From Filobacillus milosensis (lineage in GTDB: Bacteria > Bacillota > Bacilli > Bacillales > Alkalibacillaceae): a stretch of DNA of 64,000 nt. The stretch is taken from contig NZ_SOPW01000006.1 in NCBI RefSeq assembly GCF_004402015.1, forward strand, positions 85,478 to 149,477, in the 5' to 3' direction. The stretch's first letter is position 1. Each line of letters begins with the position of its first letter. This document shows, piece by piece, positions 1 through 9,352 of this stretch. The translations under genes and the position numbers were made by a program. The notes beneath the pieces were generated by a model. That model worked only from the letters and a program-made list of their open reading frames with translations. It did not search any database and was not told the DNA's origin.

Positions 1-792
1 ACCGTGGTGAACTTTAATATTTAACATAAAACACCAGGACAGCTGATTAACCTTTTCAACAATTTTCGTTTGCAGCTCTTGCTTTCTTGCTGTAGCTTTC
101 CAGTGGATACGGTTAAACGGATCACCACTGACATAATCACGTGTTCCATATTGAAGTAAAGGCTGCTCAAATATCGAGTGTTGAGCTTGTTGATCACCAC
201 TATTGCTTGGCTCTATCAGATTTAGTCCTTCTACCTGCTTTAGGCTCGGATAAATAATAATTTCTTGTTTATATATTTTGTTATAGCTAAGGTTAATCTG
301 CCCTAACCCCATGATGTTAGGAATATAAATTCTTATACTTCGAATCTTACCAATTCCCCTTCTAACAGACTGAACAGGTAAAGAAATGTTCTTTTCCTCA
401 AAACTTAATAATGTTAAAGGTAATTGGATGGTTTCTGTATCTGTTTGATGATTTTTGTCTTCAAACTGTGATTCTAAGACCTGATCATATGTAATCTCTA
501 ATCTAGCATTAATGATTGGCAAAATACCCTTTTGAATAATATGAAACTCAATCATTTCATCATCACCAGGATAACTTCTCAGTTTCCTTGTAGGATCTTC
601 AAGAATTAAATAATCATCGACATGTTTTTCGTAAAAGGTGCTAATTAAATAAATTAGAATTAGAAACACGCCTAAAAACATGAGTATAGGAAACTGACCA
701 AATGTACTAAAGAAGCTGACGATAATAAAAACTCCACCCGGGATAAGTAGTGCAAGAAATAGATTGGAGCTTTTTACATATTTCCTAAACAT
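1..792 (-). CDS. DUF58 domain protein, 3' end outside the window
   Basis: Open on the minus strand from an ATG at 792 to the window edge (264 codons, no stop). Translation begins MFRKYVKSSNLFLALL and has two hydrophobic segments in the first 50 residues. The DUF58 signature GTRDYVSGDPFNRIHWKATA follows near residue 215. The start overlaps the stop of the MoxR gene by one base (TAATG), indicating translational coupling. MoxR-DUF58 pairs usually precede a transglutaminase-like membrane protein; the substrate is not known. Family assignment is firm; the role is inferred from the pairing. Confidence 0.9.
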   Translation of the reverse strand, partial: MFRKYVKSSNLFLALLIPGGVFIIVSFFSTFGQFPILMFLGVFLILIYLISTFYEKHVDDYLILEDPTRKLRSYPGDDEMIEFHIIQKGILPIINARLEITYDQVLESQFEDKNHQTDTETIQLPLTLLSFEEKNISLPVQSVRRGIGKIRSIRIYIPNIMGLGQINLSYNKIYKQEIIIYPSLKQVEGLNLIEPSNSGDQQAQHSIFEQPLLQYGTRDYVSGDPFNRIHWKATARKQELQTKIVEKVNQLSWCFMLNIKVHHG

Positions 793-1742
793 TATCGCTC
801 GACTCCGACTTCAACAGGTACTTCAACTGTTCTTAAAATATCCTCCATAACTTCAAGCTGATTTCTTTTCGTAGCTGCCTCTAATGTTAATACTAATCGG
901 TGAGCCAATACGTTTAACGCCATCTCTTTTATATCTTCAGGTATTACATAATTTCTACCTTTCATCGCTGCATGAGCTTGTGAGGCACGCATCAATGCTA
1001 ATGTTGCTCTGGGGCTTGCACCGACCATAGTTGACTCACTTTCTCTTGTTGCGTGGATTATTGAAAGGAGATATTTCTCCACTTCATCTGATAATTGAAT
1101 AGCTTTAACTTGCTTTTGGAATTCAATAAGTTGTTCTTTAGAGATCGATGACTGTAATTGTTCTAAAGGTTGCGAGGTCTTGTAAGCGTGCATAATCGAT
1201 TGTTCTTCGTCAAACGATGGGTAACCCATATCAATTTTCATGAAGAAACGGTCCATTTGCGCTTCAGGTAAGTCAAAAGTTCCTTGTTGAGATTCAATGG
1301 GGTTTTGTGTAGCGATAACAATAAATGGTTGTTCAATTGGCACGGTTGTCCCATCAATAGTAACTTGTTTCTCTTCCATAACTTCTAACAGTGAGGACTG
1401 TGTTCTTGGAGTGGCTCGGTTTATTTCATCAGCTAAAAGCACGTTAGTGACAACTGGACCTACTCTTAACTCAAATTGCTGGTCTTTAGGGTTAAAAAAG
1501 TGAATCCCCGTCACATCTGAAGGTAAAACATCTGGAGTAAACTGAATTCGTTTGAAATCCCCTTCAATTGATTTGGCCATACTTTTAGCAAGCATTGTCT
1601 TACCAGTACCAGGAACACTTTCTAAAAGAACATGCCCCTGGTTGATTAGAGCATTTGCGATTAACTCAATTACATTATCCTTACCTATAATGACTTGTCC
1701 GATTTGGTTCTTCAATTCTTGCGAAAAATCCTTTAATTCCAT
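792..1742 (-). CDS. MoxR-family AAA ATPase
   Basis: 316 aa, the usual length for a MoxR AAA+ ATPase. Walker A VPGTGKT lies at residues 43-49, Walker B is VLLADEINRA, and sensor region ATQNPIE and arginine-finger region LPEAQMDRF follow. MoxR proteins act as chaperone-like ATPases for partner proteins, here most likely the DUF58 protein encoded immediately downstream with a one-base overlap. It sits 17 bp after yhaM on the same strand, so it is probably cotranscribed with the yhaONM genes. The substrate cannot be told from sequence. Confidence 0.92.
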   Translation of the reverse strand: MELKDFSQELKNQIGQVIIGKDNVIELIANALINQGHVLLESVPGTGKTMLAKSMAKSIEGDFKRIQFTPDVLPSDVTGIHFFNPKDQQFELRVGPVVTNVLLADEINRATPRTQSSLLEVMEEKQVTIDGTTVPIEQPFIVIATQNPIESQQGTFDLPEAQMDRFFMKIDMGYPSFDEEQSIMHAYKTSQPLEQLQSSISKEQLIEFQKQVKAIQLSDEVEKYLLSIIHATRESESTMVGASPRATLALMRASQAHAAMKGRNYVIPEDIKEMALNVLAHRLVLTLEAATKRNQLEVMEDILRTVEVPVEVGVER

Positions 1743-1759
1743 TTCCTCTCTCCCCTTTA

Positions 1760-2701
1760 TTACTCAATCTTTGGTTTATAAAAAGAACGATTCTCTAATG
1801 GATATATACGATCAGTGAACTCTCCAGGTTTCACTTTATCTAAAGCTCGATTCATCATATTCATTTTGGCATCTACAAGGTCGATTAAGTGAAGAACTTC
1901 TGCTTCTCTAATCTGTGGTGGCTTAGGGCTTCCCCACTCTGACTTTCCATGGTGACTCAGGATAAGGTGTTGTAGTAATAATACTTCTTCCCCTTCAATT
2001 CCAAGTTCGTTAGCAGCTTCTTTAACCTCATCGACCATGATTGTAATGTGTCCTAACAATTTCCCCTCAAGTGTGTAAGACGGTGACATGGGACTAGAAA
2101 GTTCTTTTACCTTTCCGATGTCATGTAATATGATCCCTGCATATAACAGGTCAGCATCTACATCTGGATAAAGTTCAACTAATTGTTTTCCTAATTTCAA
2201 CATGGAAACAACATGGTGAGCTAATCCTGCGGCATATTCATGGTGATTTTTTGTCGCAGCAGGGTAAGTGAATAATTCATGTTCATATTTTTTTAGGAAA
2301 TATCTAACAATTCTTTGAATGTTAGGGTTTCTCATTTCAAAAATTATTTTAGTCATGTACTCCTGCATTTCAACTACTTCAATTGGAGCTTTTTCCATGA
2401 AGTCTTCGGGGTGAATACCATCAGCAGCCGATGCTAATCGAATCTGCCTAACATTAAGTTGTGGCTTTCCTCGAAATTGCCTAATCTCCCCTTGAACATT
2501 AACGACGCTTTCTGGGGTAAATACCTCTTCATCATCCTTTGTTACTTCCCATAACTTCGCTTCAATTTCACCGGATTTATCCCTGAACACAATTGTAAGA
2601 AAGGGTTTACCGTTACTAGCAACTCCTTTATCAGACGATTTGATCAAAAGAAAACCTTCAAACTGTTCCCCAACTGACGCATGAGCAATTCCTTGACTCA
2701 T
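1760..2701 (-). CDS. yhaM: 3'-5' exoribonuclease YhaM
   Basis: 313 aa. The N-terminal part (about residues 10-90) has the OB-fold nucleic-acid-binding pattern ([21 protein letters not shown]). An HD phosphohydrolase domain follows, with His162/163 in GLAHHVV and the His-Asp pair at 193-194 in ILHDIGK. This architecture is that of YhaM, an Mn-dependent 3'-5' exonuclease of the cytoplasm active on short RNA and single-stranded DNA. ATG start is preceded by GGGGGAG. It lies 12 bp after yhaN, the same gene order as in B. subtilis. Confidence 0.95.
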   Translation of the reverse strand: MSQGIAHASVGEQFEGFLLIKSSDKGVASNGKPFLTIVFRDKSGEIEAKLWEVTKDDEEVFTPESVVNVQGEIRQFRGKPQLNVRQIRLASAADGIHPEDFMEKAPIEVVEMQEYMTKIIFEMRNPNIQRIVRYFLKKYEHELFTYPAATKNHHEYAAGLAHHVVSMLKLGKQLVELYPDVDADLLYAGIILHDIGKVKELSSPMSPSYTLEGKLLGHITIMVDEVKEAANELGIEGEEVLLLQHLILSHHGKSEWGSPKPPQIREAEVLHLIDLVDAKMNMMNRALDKVKPGEFTDRIYPLENRSFYKPKIE

Positions 2702-2713
2702 TAAAATCTCCCC

Positions 2714-5662
2714 CTAACTAACGTAAATAGATTGATTTATATCTTTGGCGTTTAACTTACTGTCTTGGTCAAATGTTAAATAAATGACTTGTTGTTCCTC
2801 TGCAATTTCTTCTAATTGCTTTAAGATTTGTTCTCTTCTCTCAAAATCAAAGTGAACAAAGGCGTCATCAAATACAAAAGGTACCCTCACGAGACGTTTG
2901 ATTGAATCATTCAAGGCTAATCTTAACGATACATATAATTGATCAGCCGTGCCTTCTGATAGTTGATGGACATGATACCATTCCCCATGACTACTTTTCA
3001 CTGAGATGGTTTCTTCTGTTTCCGAGAAAATAATTTCATTATATCGACCATTTGTCAATTTCTCAAAATATTTTCTAGTTTGTTCCATGATACCAGGTAA
3101 ATAGACATTTTGATACCTGTTCTTAGTATCTTTTAAGTACCCTTGAGCAGTTTTCACCACCGCCCATTCTTTAGCTAAATCTACAATCTCACTCTCCAAC
3201 TGAGCACGTTGGTGAATAAGGTCAGAAAGTCGACCATTTTCCTCTAACTGAGAGATTTGTGCTCGCTTTTCAGATATTAAGTTTCGCTTCGTTTCCATTA
3301 AATCAATTATCTTGCTTAGATTTATTTCATTCATTTCGAGTTGTTCTTCTAAGTCCGCCCAATTATGATGTTTATTAATTAATTCATTCGTTTCATCACC
3401 GAAAACTTCGAAAACGATTGAATAAGCTTCTTTTAGTTGTTCTTGTTTAGACAAGTATATTTGATGATCATCACACAACTTATTAAATTCCTCTTCAGAT
3501 GAAGCATTAACTTGATTAAATAATGACTTCTTCTCCTGACTATAAGGTTCAAAAGCTGCTTGTTCTTTGGTTATTTCATGTTGCTTGTCAATTAACCAGT
3601 CTGTGTTTTGTTTAATCTGTTGTTGCCATGTTTTTTCTTGATCAATCAAATCTTTAAGAAACGTCCACAACAACTCTGTTTGGATACTTGTTGATGATTC
3701 ATATAAATGAATAATCTGCTTCGCTTGGCCTTTAAGAATGTTTTGGCGTGATTGTCTATCATTTAACTGCTTTTCTAAATCCATAATCATTTCGGCATTA
3801 TGTTTAGCTTGTTGAAGAGAACTGAATACATTTGGCCAATGAAATAATTCAAATTGCTCCAGGAAGTTATATTGATGTAATTCCTGTTCAATCTTCTGCT
3901 CAATGGAATGAAATTCTTCCTCCACAATGTCTAAATCTGTTTCTAACTCGTTTAAAGTTGTTTGTAAAACTTGAATTTGATTTTTTACTTCATTTAGCTC
4001 CTTCTCTTTTTTGTTATGAGTTTCTAAATCTGAACGGAGTTGAAGGAGTTTAGCTGTTACATCCTGATTATGATCTTTCGATTTCACAGAGGTATTCATC
4101 GATTGTTTAACTCTCTTGTGTTGTTGATTTAATATGCTGAATGAGAAAATAGATACTAGTAATAAAACAGACACGATGACGTAATCTACACCACTACTTG
4201 AGAATAAAAATATAGTGTACAGGGCAGTGATCATTAATAAAGCTAATGGAAGAGTGAATTTCGCTGCACCTAAAAATTTACTAATTTTACTAACCGTTGA
4301 TTGTTGGTGAATCAATTCATTTTCAAATTCTTTTTCTAATTCATGTTTTTGCTCCAGCATCTTAAGCTTTTCATAAGTTTCATTAAGTTGATTTAATTCA
4401 TCCTCATTCAACATGTCTTGTTTAATCTGTTGATAAAATTTGTCTTTATGATCTAATTCTTCTGACTTTGCTTTATGTTTTCTTGAAATTGATTTCTTTT
4501 GATTACCTAACTCTTCCCATTTCTGAGCCAATCGCTTCCATCTTTCATTTGTATAATTATTTAAAGAAAGCTCGGTTAGCTCTTTAAGAGAAAAATTCAA
4601 CCCTAAATCCTTCAACAGCCGTTGGCATTCATAGTTAATTTCTTTTCGTTGTTCATTTAATTGTTTGATGTTCTTACTAATCTCACTAACTTCTTCTACT
4701 AATGCTTTAGCTTCATCTATACTGATCTGCCAAAATTCAAGACGACTTTTCTTATTTAAGCTATCTAACGTTGAAGAAATTTGTTTTAAATCTTCGTTTA
4801 GTATGTTCAATTTTTCATTGACTAAGATTTCTTTTTCTTTAAGCTGTTCAAAACGTTGTTGTCCATTTTTAGGGAAATGTTTAATATGAGATAAGTCCTC
4901 TAATTCATTAGATAAAATTTGGTGTTTTACAACAGAGGATTTTGTTTGAAATAGTTTCTCTATATACTTGGTATGCTCTCGCTGCTGTTGTTCATTGTAT
5001 TTTAAGTCGTTTAATTCATTTTCCATATCTCGTACTTGTTGATATAGATTTTGATGTTCCTTTTCAATTTTCTCAGTTTTTTCTATGTCTAAATTTAAGT
5101 TTTTAAGTTCATTTAATTTCTCATTAATAGGTGGCTTTTTACCTTGTTTTTTAAATAAAGAATCTGCTTTTCTGATTAAACTGTTCTCAAGTTCAACCAT
5201 ATGATCTGATCCTGTGAGTCCTACGTTAAACAATACTTTTCCTAAATCATCTGATTTATATCTTCTGATTGCTTGTAAATCCCGGTCTTGAAATGAAAAA
5301 ATCGACTCAAATAAATGACGGTCCATGCCTCTGAGTAATTGGTTAATTTTTTCATCAGTAGTAGATTGTCCATTCACATAACCAGCTCGTTGTCCTCGAT
5401 TTTGGTGCGAAAACCGTTCAATCACCCATTCATCATTGTCATGTGTAAGGATGAGTCTCCCTCCTAATTGACCATCAACCTTTGATGTATACCTTTCACG
5501 TTCCTCAGGTTTTAAACCAAAGAGAATATATGTCATAAACATCCTAATGGAAGACTTTCCTGCTTCGTTTGCACCGTGAAAAATATTGATCCCTGATTCT
5601 AAATGAATTTTTTCACGATTCCATTTTCCAAAAGATACAATATCTAATTGTTTAAATTTCAT
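2714..5662 (-). CDS. yhaN: SMC/Rad50-like ATPase YhaN
   Basis: 982 aa ABC-type ATPase with split head domains. Walker A GANEAGKSS is at residues 30-38; the C-terminal head carries the signature LSEGTADQLYVSLRLAL and Walker B PFVFDDAFVHFD. Between them is a long coiled-coil region rich in Glu, Lys and Gln. It is interrupted near residues 467-510 by two hydrophobic stretches (LPLALLMITALYTIFLF and YVIVSVLLLVSIFSFSIL), so the protein is probably membrane attached. It is the SbcC-like partner of YhaO, encoded 4 bp upstream. A role in DNA end processing is inferred from the family. Confidence 0.93.
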   Translation of the reverse strand: MKFKQLDIVSFGKWNREKIHLESGINIFHGANEAGKSSIRMFMTYILFGLKPEERERYTSKVDGQLGGRLILTHDNDEWVIERFSHQNRGQRAGYVNGQSTTDEKINQLLRGMDRHLFESIFSFQDRDLQAIRRYKSDDLGKVLFNVGLTGSDHMVELENSLIRKADSLFKKQGKKPPINEKLNELKNLNLDIEKTEKIEKEHQNLYQQVRDMENELNDLKYNEQQQREHTKYIEKLFQTKSSVVKHQILSNELEDLSHIKHFPKNGQQRFEQLKEKEILVNEKLNILNEDLKQISSTLDSLNKKSRLEFWQISIDEAKALVEEVSEISKNIKQLNEQRKEINYECQRLLKDLGLNFSLKELTELSLNNYTNERWKRLAQKWEELGNQKKSISRKHKAKSEELDHKDKFYQQIKQDMLNEDELNQLNETYEKLKMLEQKHELEKEFENELIHQQSTVSKISKFLGAAKFTLPLALLMITALYTIFLFSSSGVDYVIVSVLLLVSIFSFSILNQQHKRVKQSMNTSVKSKDHNQDVTAKLLQLRSDLETHNKKEKELNEVKNQIQVLQTTLNELETDLDIVEEEFHSIEQKIEQELHQYNFLEQFELFHWPNVFSSLQQAKHNAEMIMDLEKQLNDRQSRQNILKGQAKQIIHLYESSTSIQTELLWTFLKDLIDQEKTWQQQIKQNTDWLIDKQHEITKEQAAFEPYSQEKKSLFNQVNASSEEEFNKLCDDHQIYLSKQEQLKEAYSIVFEVFGDETNELINKHHNWADLEEQLEMNEINLSKIIDLMETKRNLISEKRAQISQLEENGRLSDLIHQRAQLESEIVDLAKEWAVVKTAQGYLKDTKNRYQNVYLPGIMEQTRKYFEKLTNGRYNEIIFSETEETISVKSSHGEWYHVHQLSEGTADQLYVSLRLALNDSIKRLVRVPFVFDDAFVHFDFERREQILKQLEEIAEEQQVIYLTFDQDSKLNAKDINQSIYVS

Positions 5663-5666
5663 TCGA

Positions 5667-6896
5667 TCACCTATTTCTTAATAGTTCATTTAGAATGGTT
5701 TTCTCAGCTTCTGTCTTAATTTCATCTTTGATTTGATTAACATCAAAATTAATGTGTTTCTTGAAAATACGATGATTTAATAGCTCATCAATGTACGCAT
5801 CAATATCCTCTTGTTCGTCAACCATTTGCAATACTTCACCAATAAACGGGTTCGTTTGCTTTAATTCATCTCTATTATAATTTGGATGAGTTACAATACT
5901 ACACTCATTCACCCAAACCCATGAAGAATCATTCTCTTCTTCTTCATTGATAAGGTTTAATATTTCTTCTTCTTGTTCTCGCGTGATTTCAAAGCCAGAC
6001 TCATTAATATAAATTTTTAACCTGATAAATACTTTTTCCTTTTGCTGCTTATAGTTTTCTTTAACTTTTTCTATCGTTTTAATGATATCTTCAACTTCAG
6101 TCATTTCTTCAAGGACTATTTCTTCGGATTGGAATGTCACTTCTTGTAATGGATAGAACTGAAGATCAGTTTGATTGGATGTCATTTCAACGATGTAACA
6201 GCCTTTTGGACCAATTTCTTTCATGTGTCGTCCTTGAATGTTCCCTGGATAAACAGCATATGGTTGCGTCATTAAAATATCTCGTTTATGTATATGCCCT
6301 AATGCCCAATAATCAGCTTCCACATCTTTTAAATCCTCTAATAAAAACGGAGCATACGTGTCATGGTCGAGATTATTTTGTAGACTTCCGTGTAAAGTTG
6401 CAATATGAAATGGCGCATGGGTGGTCTTCTGATACTGTTCCACCATTCTTTCGCTTACTGATTGTTCCCAATAACTAAAACCGCTAATTTCTACTAATGG
6501 CTGCTCATTTTGATCAAATGTGACATTTGAAATGCTGCCGGTTGGGAAAACATAAGTATTGGACGGAAAATTTAATTCTGCTTTATTTAACATCATATAG
6601 TCATGGTTACCAAAGCTAATATAAGCCTGAATGTCATGACTGTTTAATTTCTCTAATCCACGTTTCAATTCAACCAATGCTTTAATGGAATTCGAATCTT
6701 GATCAAATAAATCACCTACGATTAAGACAAAGTCAACTTGTTGGTCAATGGCTACATCTATTAAACGTCTAAATGCCTTTAATGTACTGTCTTTAATGTC
6801 CTGATAGATACGATTAGGTAAATTTTTCATCCCTTTATATGGGCTATCTAAATGTAAATCTGCACTATGTAAAAAACGAATAACTTCTTTTGACAT
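5667..6896 (-). CDS. yhaO: SbcD/Mre11-like DNA exonuclease YhaO
   Basis: 409 aa calcineurin-like phosphoesterase. The metal-binding motifs are all visible: HSADLHLDSP (residue 9 on), VGDLFDQDS, GNHDYM, ATLHGS and LGHIHKRD. These are the five Mre11/SbcD nuclease motifs. The C-terminal third has no clear catalytic motif and probably contacts YhaN. It is first in the minus-strand unit yhaO-yhaN-yhaM-moxR-DUF58, with spacings of 4, 12 and 17 bp and then a one-base overlap. A LexA-like box lies 50 bp upstream, consistent with DNA-damage control. Confidence 0.93.
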   Translation of the reverse strand: MSKEVIRFLHSADLHLDSPYKGMKNLPNRIYQDIKDSTLKAFRRLIDVAIDQQVDFVLIVGDLFDQDSNSIKALVELKRGLEKLNSHDIQAYISFGNHDYMMLNKAELNFPSNTYVFPTGSISNVTFDQNEQPLVEISGFSYWEQSVSERMVEQYQKTTHAPFHIATLHGSLQNNLDHDTYAPFLLEDLKDVEADYWALGHIHKRDILMTQPYAVYPGNIQGRHMKEIGPKGCYIVEMTSNQTDLQFYPLQEVTFQSEEIVLEEMTEVEDIIKTIEKVKENYKQQKEKVFIRLKIYINESGFEITREQEEEILNLINEEEENDSSWVWVNECSIVTHPNYNRDELKQTNPFIGEVLQMVDEQEDIDAYIDELLNHRIFKKHINFDVNQIKDEIKTEAEKTILNELLRNR

Positions 6897-6946
6897 TTTC
6901 AGCCTCCATCGACATTTTCTATTTATATTTTACCAAAAACAAAACG

Positions 6947-6960
6947 CGAATGCACGTTCG
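6947..6960 (-). promoter_or_regulatory. candidate LexA (DinR) box upstream of yhaO
   Basis: CGAACGTGCATTCG on the minus strand is an inverted repeat close to the Bacillus SOS box CGAAC-N4-GTTCG, with one half-site mismatch. It lies about 50 bp before the yhaO start and just upstream of a TAAAAT -10-like hexamer. To my knowledge the B. subtilis yhaONM genes are among those reported as LexA-controlled, which fits. The site was found by eye only. Confidence 0.6.
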
Positions 6961-6998
6961 GTAATTGTGTTTTTAAATTTTTTTCAATTCCTTGTCTA

Positions 6999-7027
6999 TT
7001 TACAAAAATCGAATAAATCCATATGAT
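6999..7027 (+). promoter_or_regulatory. sigma-A-type promoter of the yhzD-like gene
   Basis: TTTACA (6999-7004), a 17-bp spacer, then TATGAT (7022-7027). It sits 30 bp before the ATG of the small plus-strand gene, which has a GAGGAGG ribosome site. Confidence 0.6.
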
Positions 7028-7057
7028 TAATATAGAGAGAATTGAGGAGGAATTTAA

Positions 7058-7243
7058 ATGAAGACCTATTTTTTAACTGCCTTTTCACAAAAAGGTGAAG
7101 CTTTATTAGATGAACAGTTCGAAGCTGCTAATGATGATGAGGCCAAAAAAATCGGAAAGCAAAAACTTGAAGAAAACAATCACTCAAAAGATACACATCG
7201 TTGCGTGTCACCGGACGGTCGATTAGTCCTATTCCATAGATAA
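7058..7243 (+). CDS. YhzD-like small protein
   Basis: 61 aa, hydrophilic and soluble, starting MKTYFLTAFSQKGE and ending RLVLFHR. The pattern xYxxTAFSxxG...LLDExFEAANDxEAKKxG...THRxxSPxGRLxLFHR matches what I remember of B. subtilis YhzD, a short conserved Bacillaceae protein of unknown function. An excellent ribosome site (GAGGAGG) and a sigma-A-type promoter precede it, and a terminator follows 15 bp after the stop. It is a single-gene unit divergent from yhaO. Confidence 0.85.
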   Translation: MKTYFLTAFSQKGEALLDEQFEAANDDEAKKIGKQKLEENNHSKDTHRCVSPDGRLVLFHR

Positions 7244-7257
7244 TATTCAAAATGAAT

Positions 7258-7293
7258 AAAACCCGAATCCGCTTCAAAAGGGATTCGGGTTTT
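7258..7293. terminator. bidirectional intrinsic terminator
   Basis: 13-bp perfect stem (7258-7270 with 7281-7293) and a 10-nt loop, with A-run and T-run flanks. It serves the convergent yhzD-like gene (plus) and yheA (minus). Confidence 0.9.
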
Positions 7294-7297
7294 AATA

Positions 7298-7651
7298 TTA
7301 TTGCTCTTGGTCTTCACCATAAAGCTCTTCTAATGGTTTAGTAATAATTTTACTAATGTCAGAAATTAATGTATTTAAACGTTGTTCTTCTTCCATTAGT
7401 TTAGAGATATCTTCTTGCTGCTGAACAAGCTCAACAACTTGCTTAGCTTGGTTTACCTCTTCTTCTGTAATCTCTTGACCTTGCATTTGTTTTTGCTGTA
7501 AGTTCAGCTGAGTTTCACGGAAATCATCAAACATTTTTTTCGTTTGAGGATCATTCATTACTTTATCATATGCTTGTTGTAATGATTTAAATTCTTCGCT
7601 ATTACGAAGACCTTTTTCAAGATCATAAGCTAAATCATAAATGTTACTCAC
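7298..7651 (-). CDS. yheA: YlbF/YmcA-family protein YheA
   Basis: 117 aa, all-helical and Gln/Glu-rich (FRETQLNLQQKQMQGQEITEEE), the pattern of the YheA/YmcA/YlbF family (UPF0342). Relatives YlbF and YmcA are part of the Y-complex affecting RNase Y function and developmental choices; YheA itself is poorly characterised. The start is a GTG after AGGAGGTATATT, which fixes the N-terminus MSNIYDLAYDLEKG. It is next to yheB as in B. subtilis. Confidence 0.92.
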   Translation of the reverse strand: MSNIYDLAYDLEKGLRNSEEFKSLQQAYDKVMNDPQTKKMFDDFRETQLNLQQKQMQGQEITEEEVNQAKQVVELVQQQEDISKLMEEEQRLNTLISDISKIITKPLEELYGEDQEQ

Positions 7652-7722
7652 AATATACCTCCTAAAAGTTCATTACTTTCCTACTGTAACAAAGAATTCA
7701 CACGGTGTATAGTGATTTACGT

Positions 7723-8859
7723 CTAAGCGATAAATAGAACAATTAACCCTTGGATAAAACCAATGATTCCACCAAGAAGTGCGCCTAGATATGTAATCAT
7801 ATTCATTTCTTTCTTAGTAATTTCTAAAACCAAGCGTTCAATACGAGATACATCAAAGGTTTCCACTTCTTTTTTGACTAGTTCAAAAAGATTTAGTTGC
7901 TCAAGCAGGGCTGACATTTGTGTTGAAAGCTTCTGAAAAGCAAGCTGAACAATCTTTGGAATCCATTCATTTTTAATTAAATCTAATTTACTCTCTAATA
8001 ACTGCCCAACTGGTTGGTCTAAATAAGTCTTAACATTTAACTCTTTAGTTATAAATGCTGCAAGGCTTTCTTCCAAATCATTTTGGTTGAATAATTCTCT
8101 AACAGACTCCACATCTTTCTCTTTAAATTTAAGCCACTCTTTTTTTAGTAATTTTTCAACCGATTGATGCGTTTCCTCAGAGCTTAAAAACATGGTAATC
8201 GCGGGTGTGATTTTCTCCGCTAAGCCATTCTCCCCTAAATAAGAGGAAACCATATTCCCTAAAAACCCTTGACTTTGTAAAAATTTTGATGCACTTTCAG
8301 AAATTTTGTGTTTGCCTTCTTCACTCGTTAAATATTGTTCGATTTGATTAATTACATACGTAGTGAAGTGTGGTAATTGTTCTTCAATAACCACCAAGAG
8401 GTCTTCAGGTAACAGTTCACTAATGGGTTTGTTTTTATTTTTCTCGTAAAGATTCTTTAACTTACCTGAAACCATTTCCTCTACATGTTGTTCTAGCTCT
8501 TCAACTTCAAATTCTGGATGAATTTTTTGTATTAACTCTAATACCGTGTATTCTTTATCAATCAGTTCATCAATTTGACTATGGATCATTGCGATAATTT
8601 TCTGTTGAAAATCCTTTTCTAAAACTTTATTTTCAAGCGCATCGCTGGTCACCAAGTATTCAGTTACCACACGGCCTAATTGTTCGGCTAATTCTGCTCT
8701 TCGCTTTGGAATTAACCCTGGCGTAAATGGTAATCGCCAATTCCCTATATAAACTACTTCATATGGTCTAAATAACATCTTAATTGCTAAAAAATTCGTC
8801 ACTCCACCAATAAGAGCTCCAATAATTATCATGATAAAAATAATAAGTACTGTATTCAT
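7723..8859 (-). CDS. yheB: DUF445 membrane-anchored protein YheB
   Basis: 378 aa with a hydrophobic N-terminus (VLIIFIMIIIGALIGGVTNFLAIKMLF) and a hydrophobic C-terminus (ITYLGALLGGIIGFIQGLIVLF), leaving a long helical domain between two membrane anchors. The early motif NFLAIKMLFRPYE...PFTPGLIPKRR is diagnostic for DUF445 (UPF0754). The function is not established. The ATG follows AAGGGTGATC. The yheA-yheB arrangement matches B. subtilis. Confidence 0.92.
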   Translation of the reverse strand: MNTVLIIFIMIIIGALIGGVTNFLAIKMLFRPYEVVYIGNWRLPFTPGLIPKRRAELAEQLGRVVTEYLVTSDALENKVLEKDFQQKIIAMIHSQIDELIDKEYTVLELIQKIHPEFEVEELEQHVEEMVSGKLKNLYEKNKNKPISELLPEDLLVVIEEQLPHFTTYVINQIEQYLTSEEGKHKISESASKFLQSQGFLGNMVSSYLGENGLAEKITPAITMFLSSEETHQSVEKLLKKEWLKFKEKDVESVRELFNQNDLEESLAAFITKELNVKTYLDQPVGQLLESKLDLIKNEWIPKIVQLAFQKLSTQMSALLEQLNLFELVKKEVETFDVSRIERLVLEITKKEMNMITYLGALLGGIIGFIQGLIVLFIA

Positions 8860-8978
8860 GTGATCACCCTTTTTCGTAATTCATAACACTCTATTTTTAG
8901 CATGAATAACGATTTATTACCAGTATTGACTATAACAACAGCGCACAAACTAAAAGTAAATTGAAGGGAGGTTTTGAG

Positions 8979-9173
8979 TTGGCGAAACCAGGTAAAAGAG
9001 ATGAAGACAGTCGAAGCGAATATGATATTGATGTTGATCGTATGTTGAATGAAGGTTTAGCCGGTGGAATTGTAAGACCAACGTACAATCGTGTATCGAT
9101 TGAAGAAGCACATGAAATTAGAAAAAATAATGAACCTTTCAGCCCTGCCAATGAAATTCGTACAGAAGAATAA
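8979..9173 (+). CDS. small conserved hypothetical protein
   Basis: 64 aa from a TTG start (LAKPGKRDEDSRSEYDIDVD). I chose TTG at 8979 because AAGGGAGG at 8964-8971 is ideally placed; the upstream in-frame TTG at 8961 would overlap this ribosome site. The protein is short, charged and has no membrane segment (DRMLNEGLAGGIV, IEEAHEIRKNNEP). I do not recognise a characterised family. It is a single-gene unit with its own terminator, divergent from yheB. Confidence 0.8.
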   Translation: MAKPGKRDEDSRSEYDIDVDRMLNEGLAGGIVRPTYNRVSIEEAHEIRKNNEPFSPANEIRTEE

Positions 9174-9184
9174 TATATAAATTG

Positions 9185-9213
9185 AGGCCTTCCTGAAAGG
9201 GGAGGTCTTTTAT
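9185..9213 (+). terminator. intrinsic terminator
   Basis: 9-bp stem with G-T wobbles (9185-9193 with 9200-9208), loop TGAAAG and tail TTTATAT, 11 bp after the stop of the preceding plus-strand gene. Confidence 0.7.
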
Positions 9214-9231
9214 ATATTAAGTCCTAAACAT

Positions 9232-9262
9232 AAAAAAGAGGGCCTAAAAAGACCCTCTTATT
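9232..9262 (-). terminator. terminator for the SASP gene
   Basis: AAGAGGG (9236-9242) pairs with CCCTCTT (9253-9259). On the minus strand the stem is followed by a T-run, so it ends transcription from the SASP gene. Confidence 0.75.
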
Positions 9263-9270
9263 TTATAAGG

Positions 9271-9308
9271 TGCAGGCAAGAGTTTTTATTGATTTGCTCT
9301 TACCTGCA
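9271..9308 (-). other. extra hairpin in the SASP 3' untranslated region
   Basis: 12-bp inverted repeat with one mismatch (9271-9282 with 9297-9308) and a 14-nt loop, between the SASP stop and its terminator. No T-run follows, so it is not itself a standard terminator. It may stabilise the spore transcript. Confidence 0.5.
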
Positions 9309-9352
9309 GTTGATTCGTCTTTGATTTTTAGAGGTTATCAATTGACGCTTTG

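Noticed and set aside
1..6896. YhaNO with MoxR/DUF58 as a phage-defence island
   Set aside because: The same yhaONM set is a conserved housekeeping unit in Bacillus; nothing here looks defence-specific.
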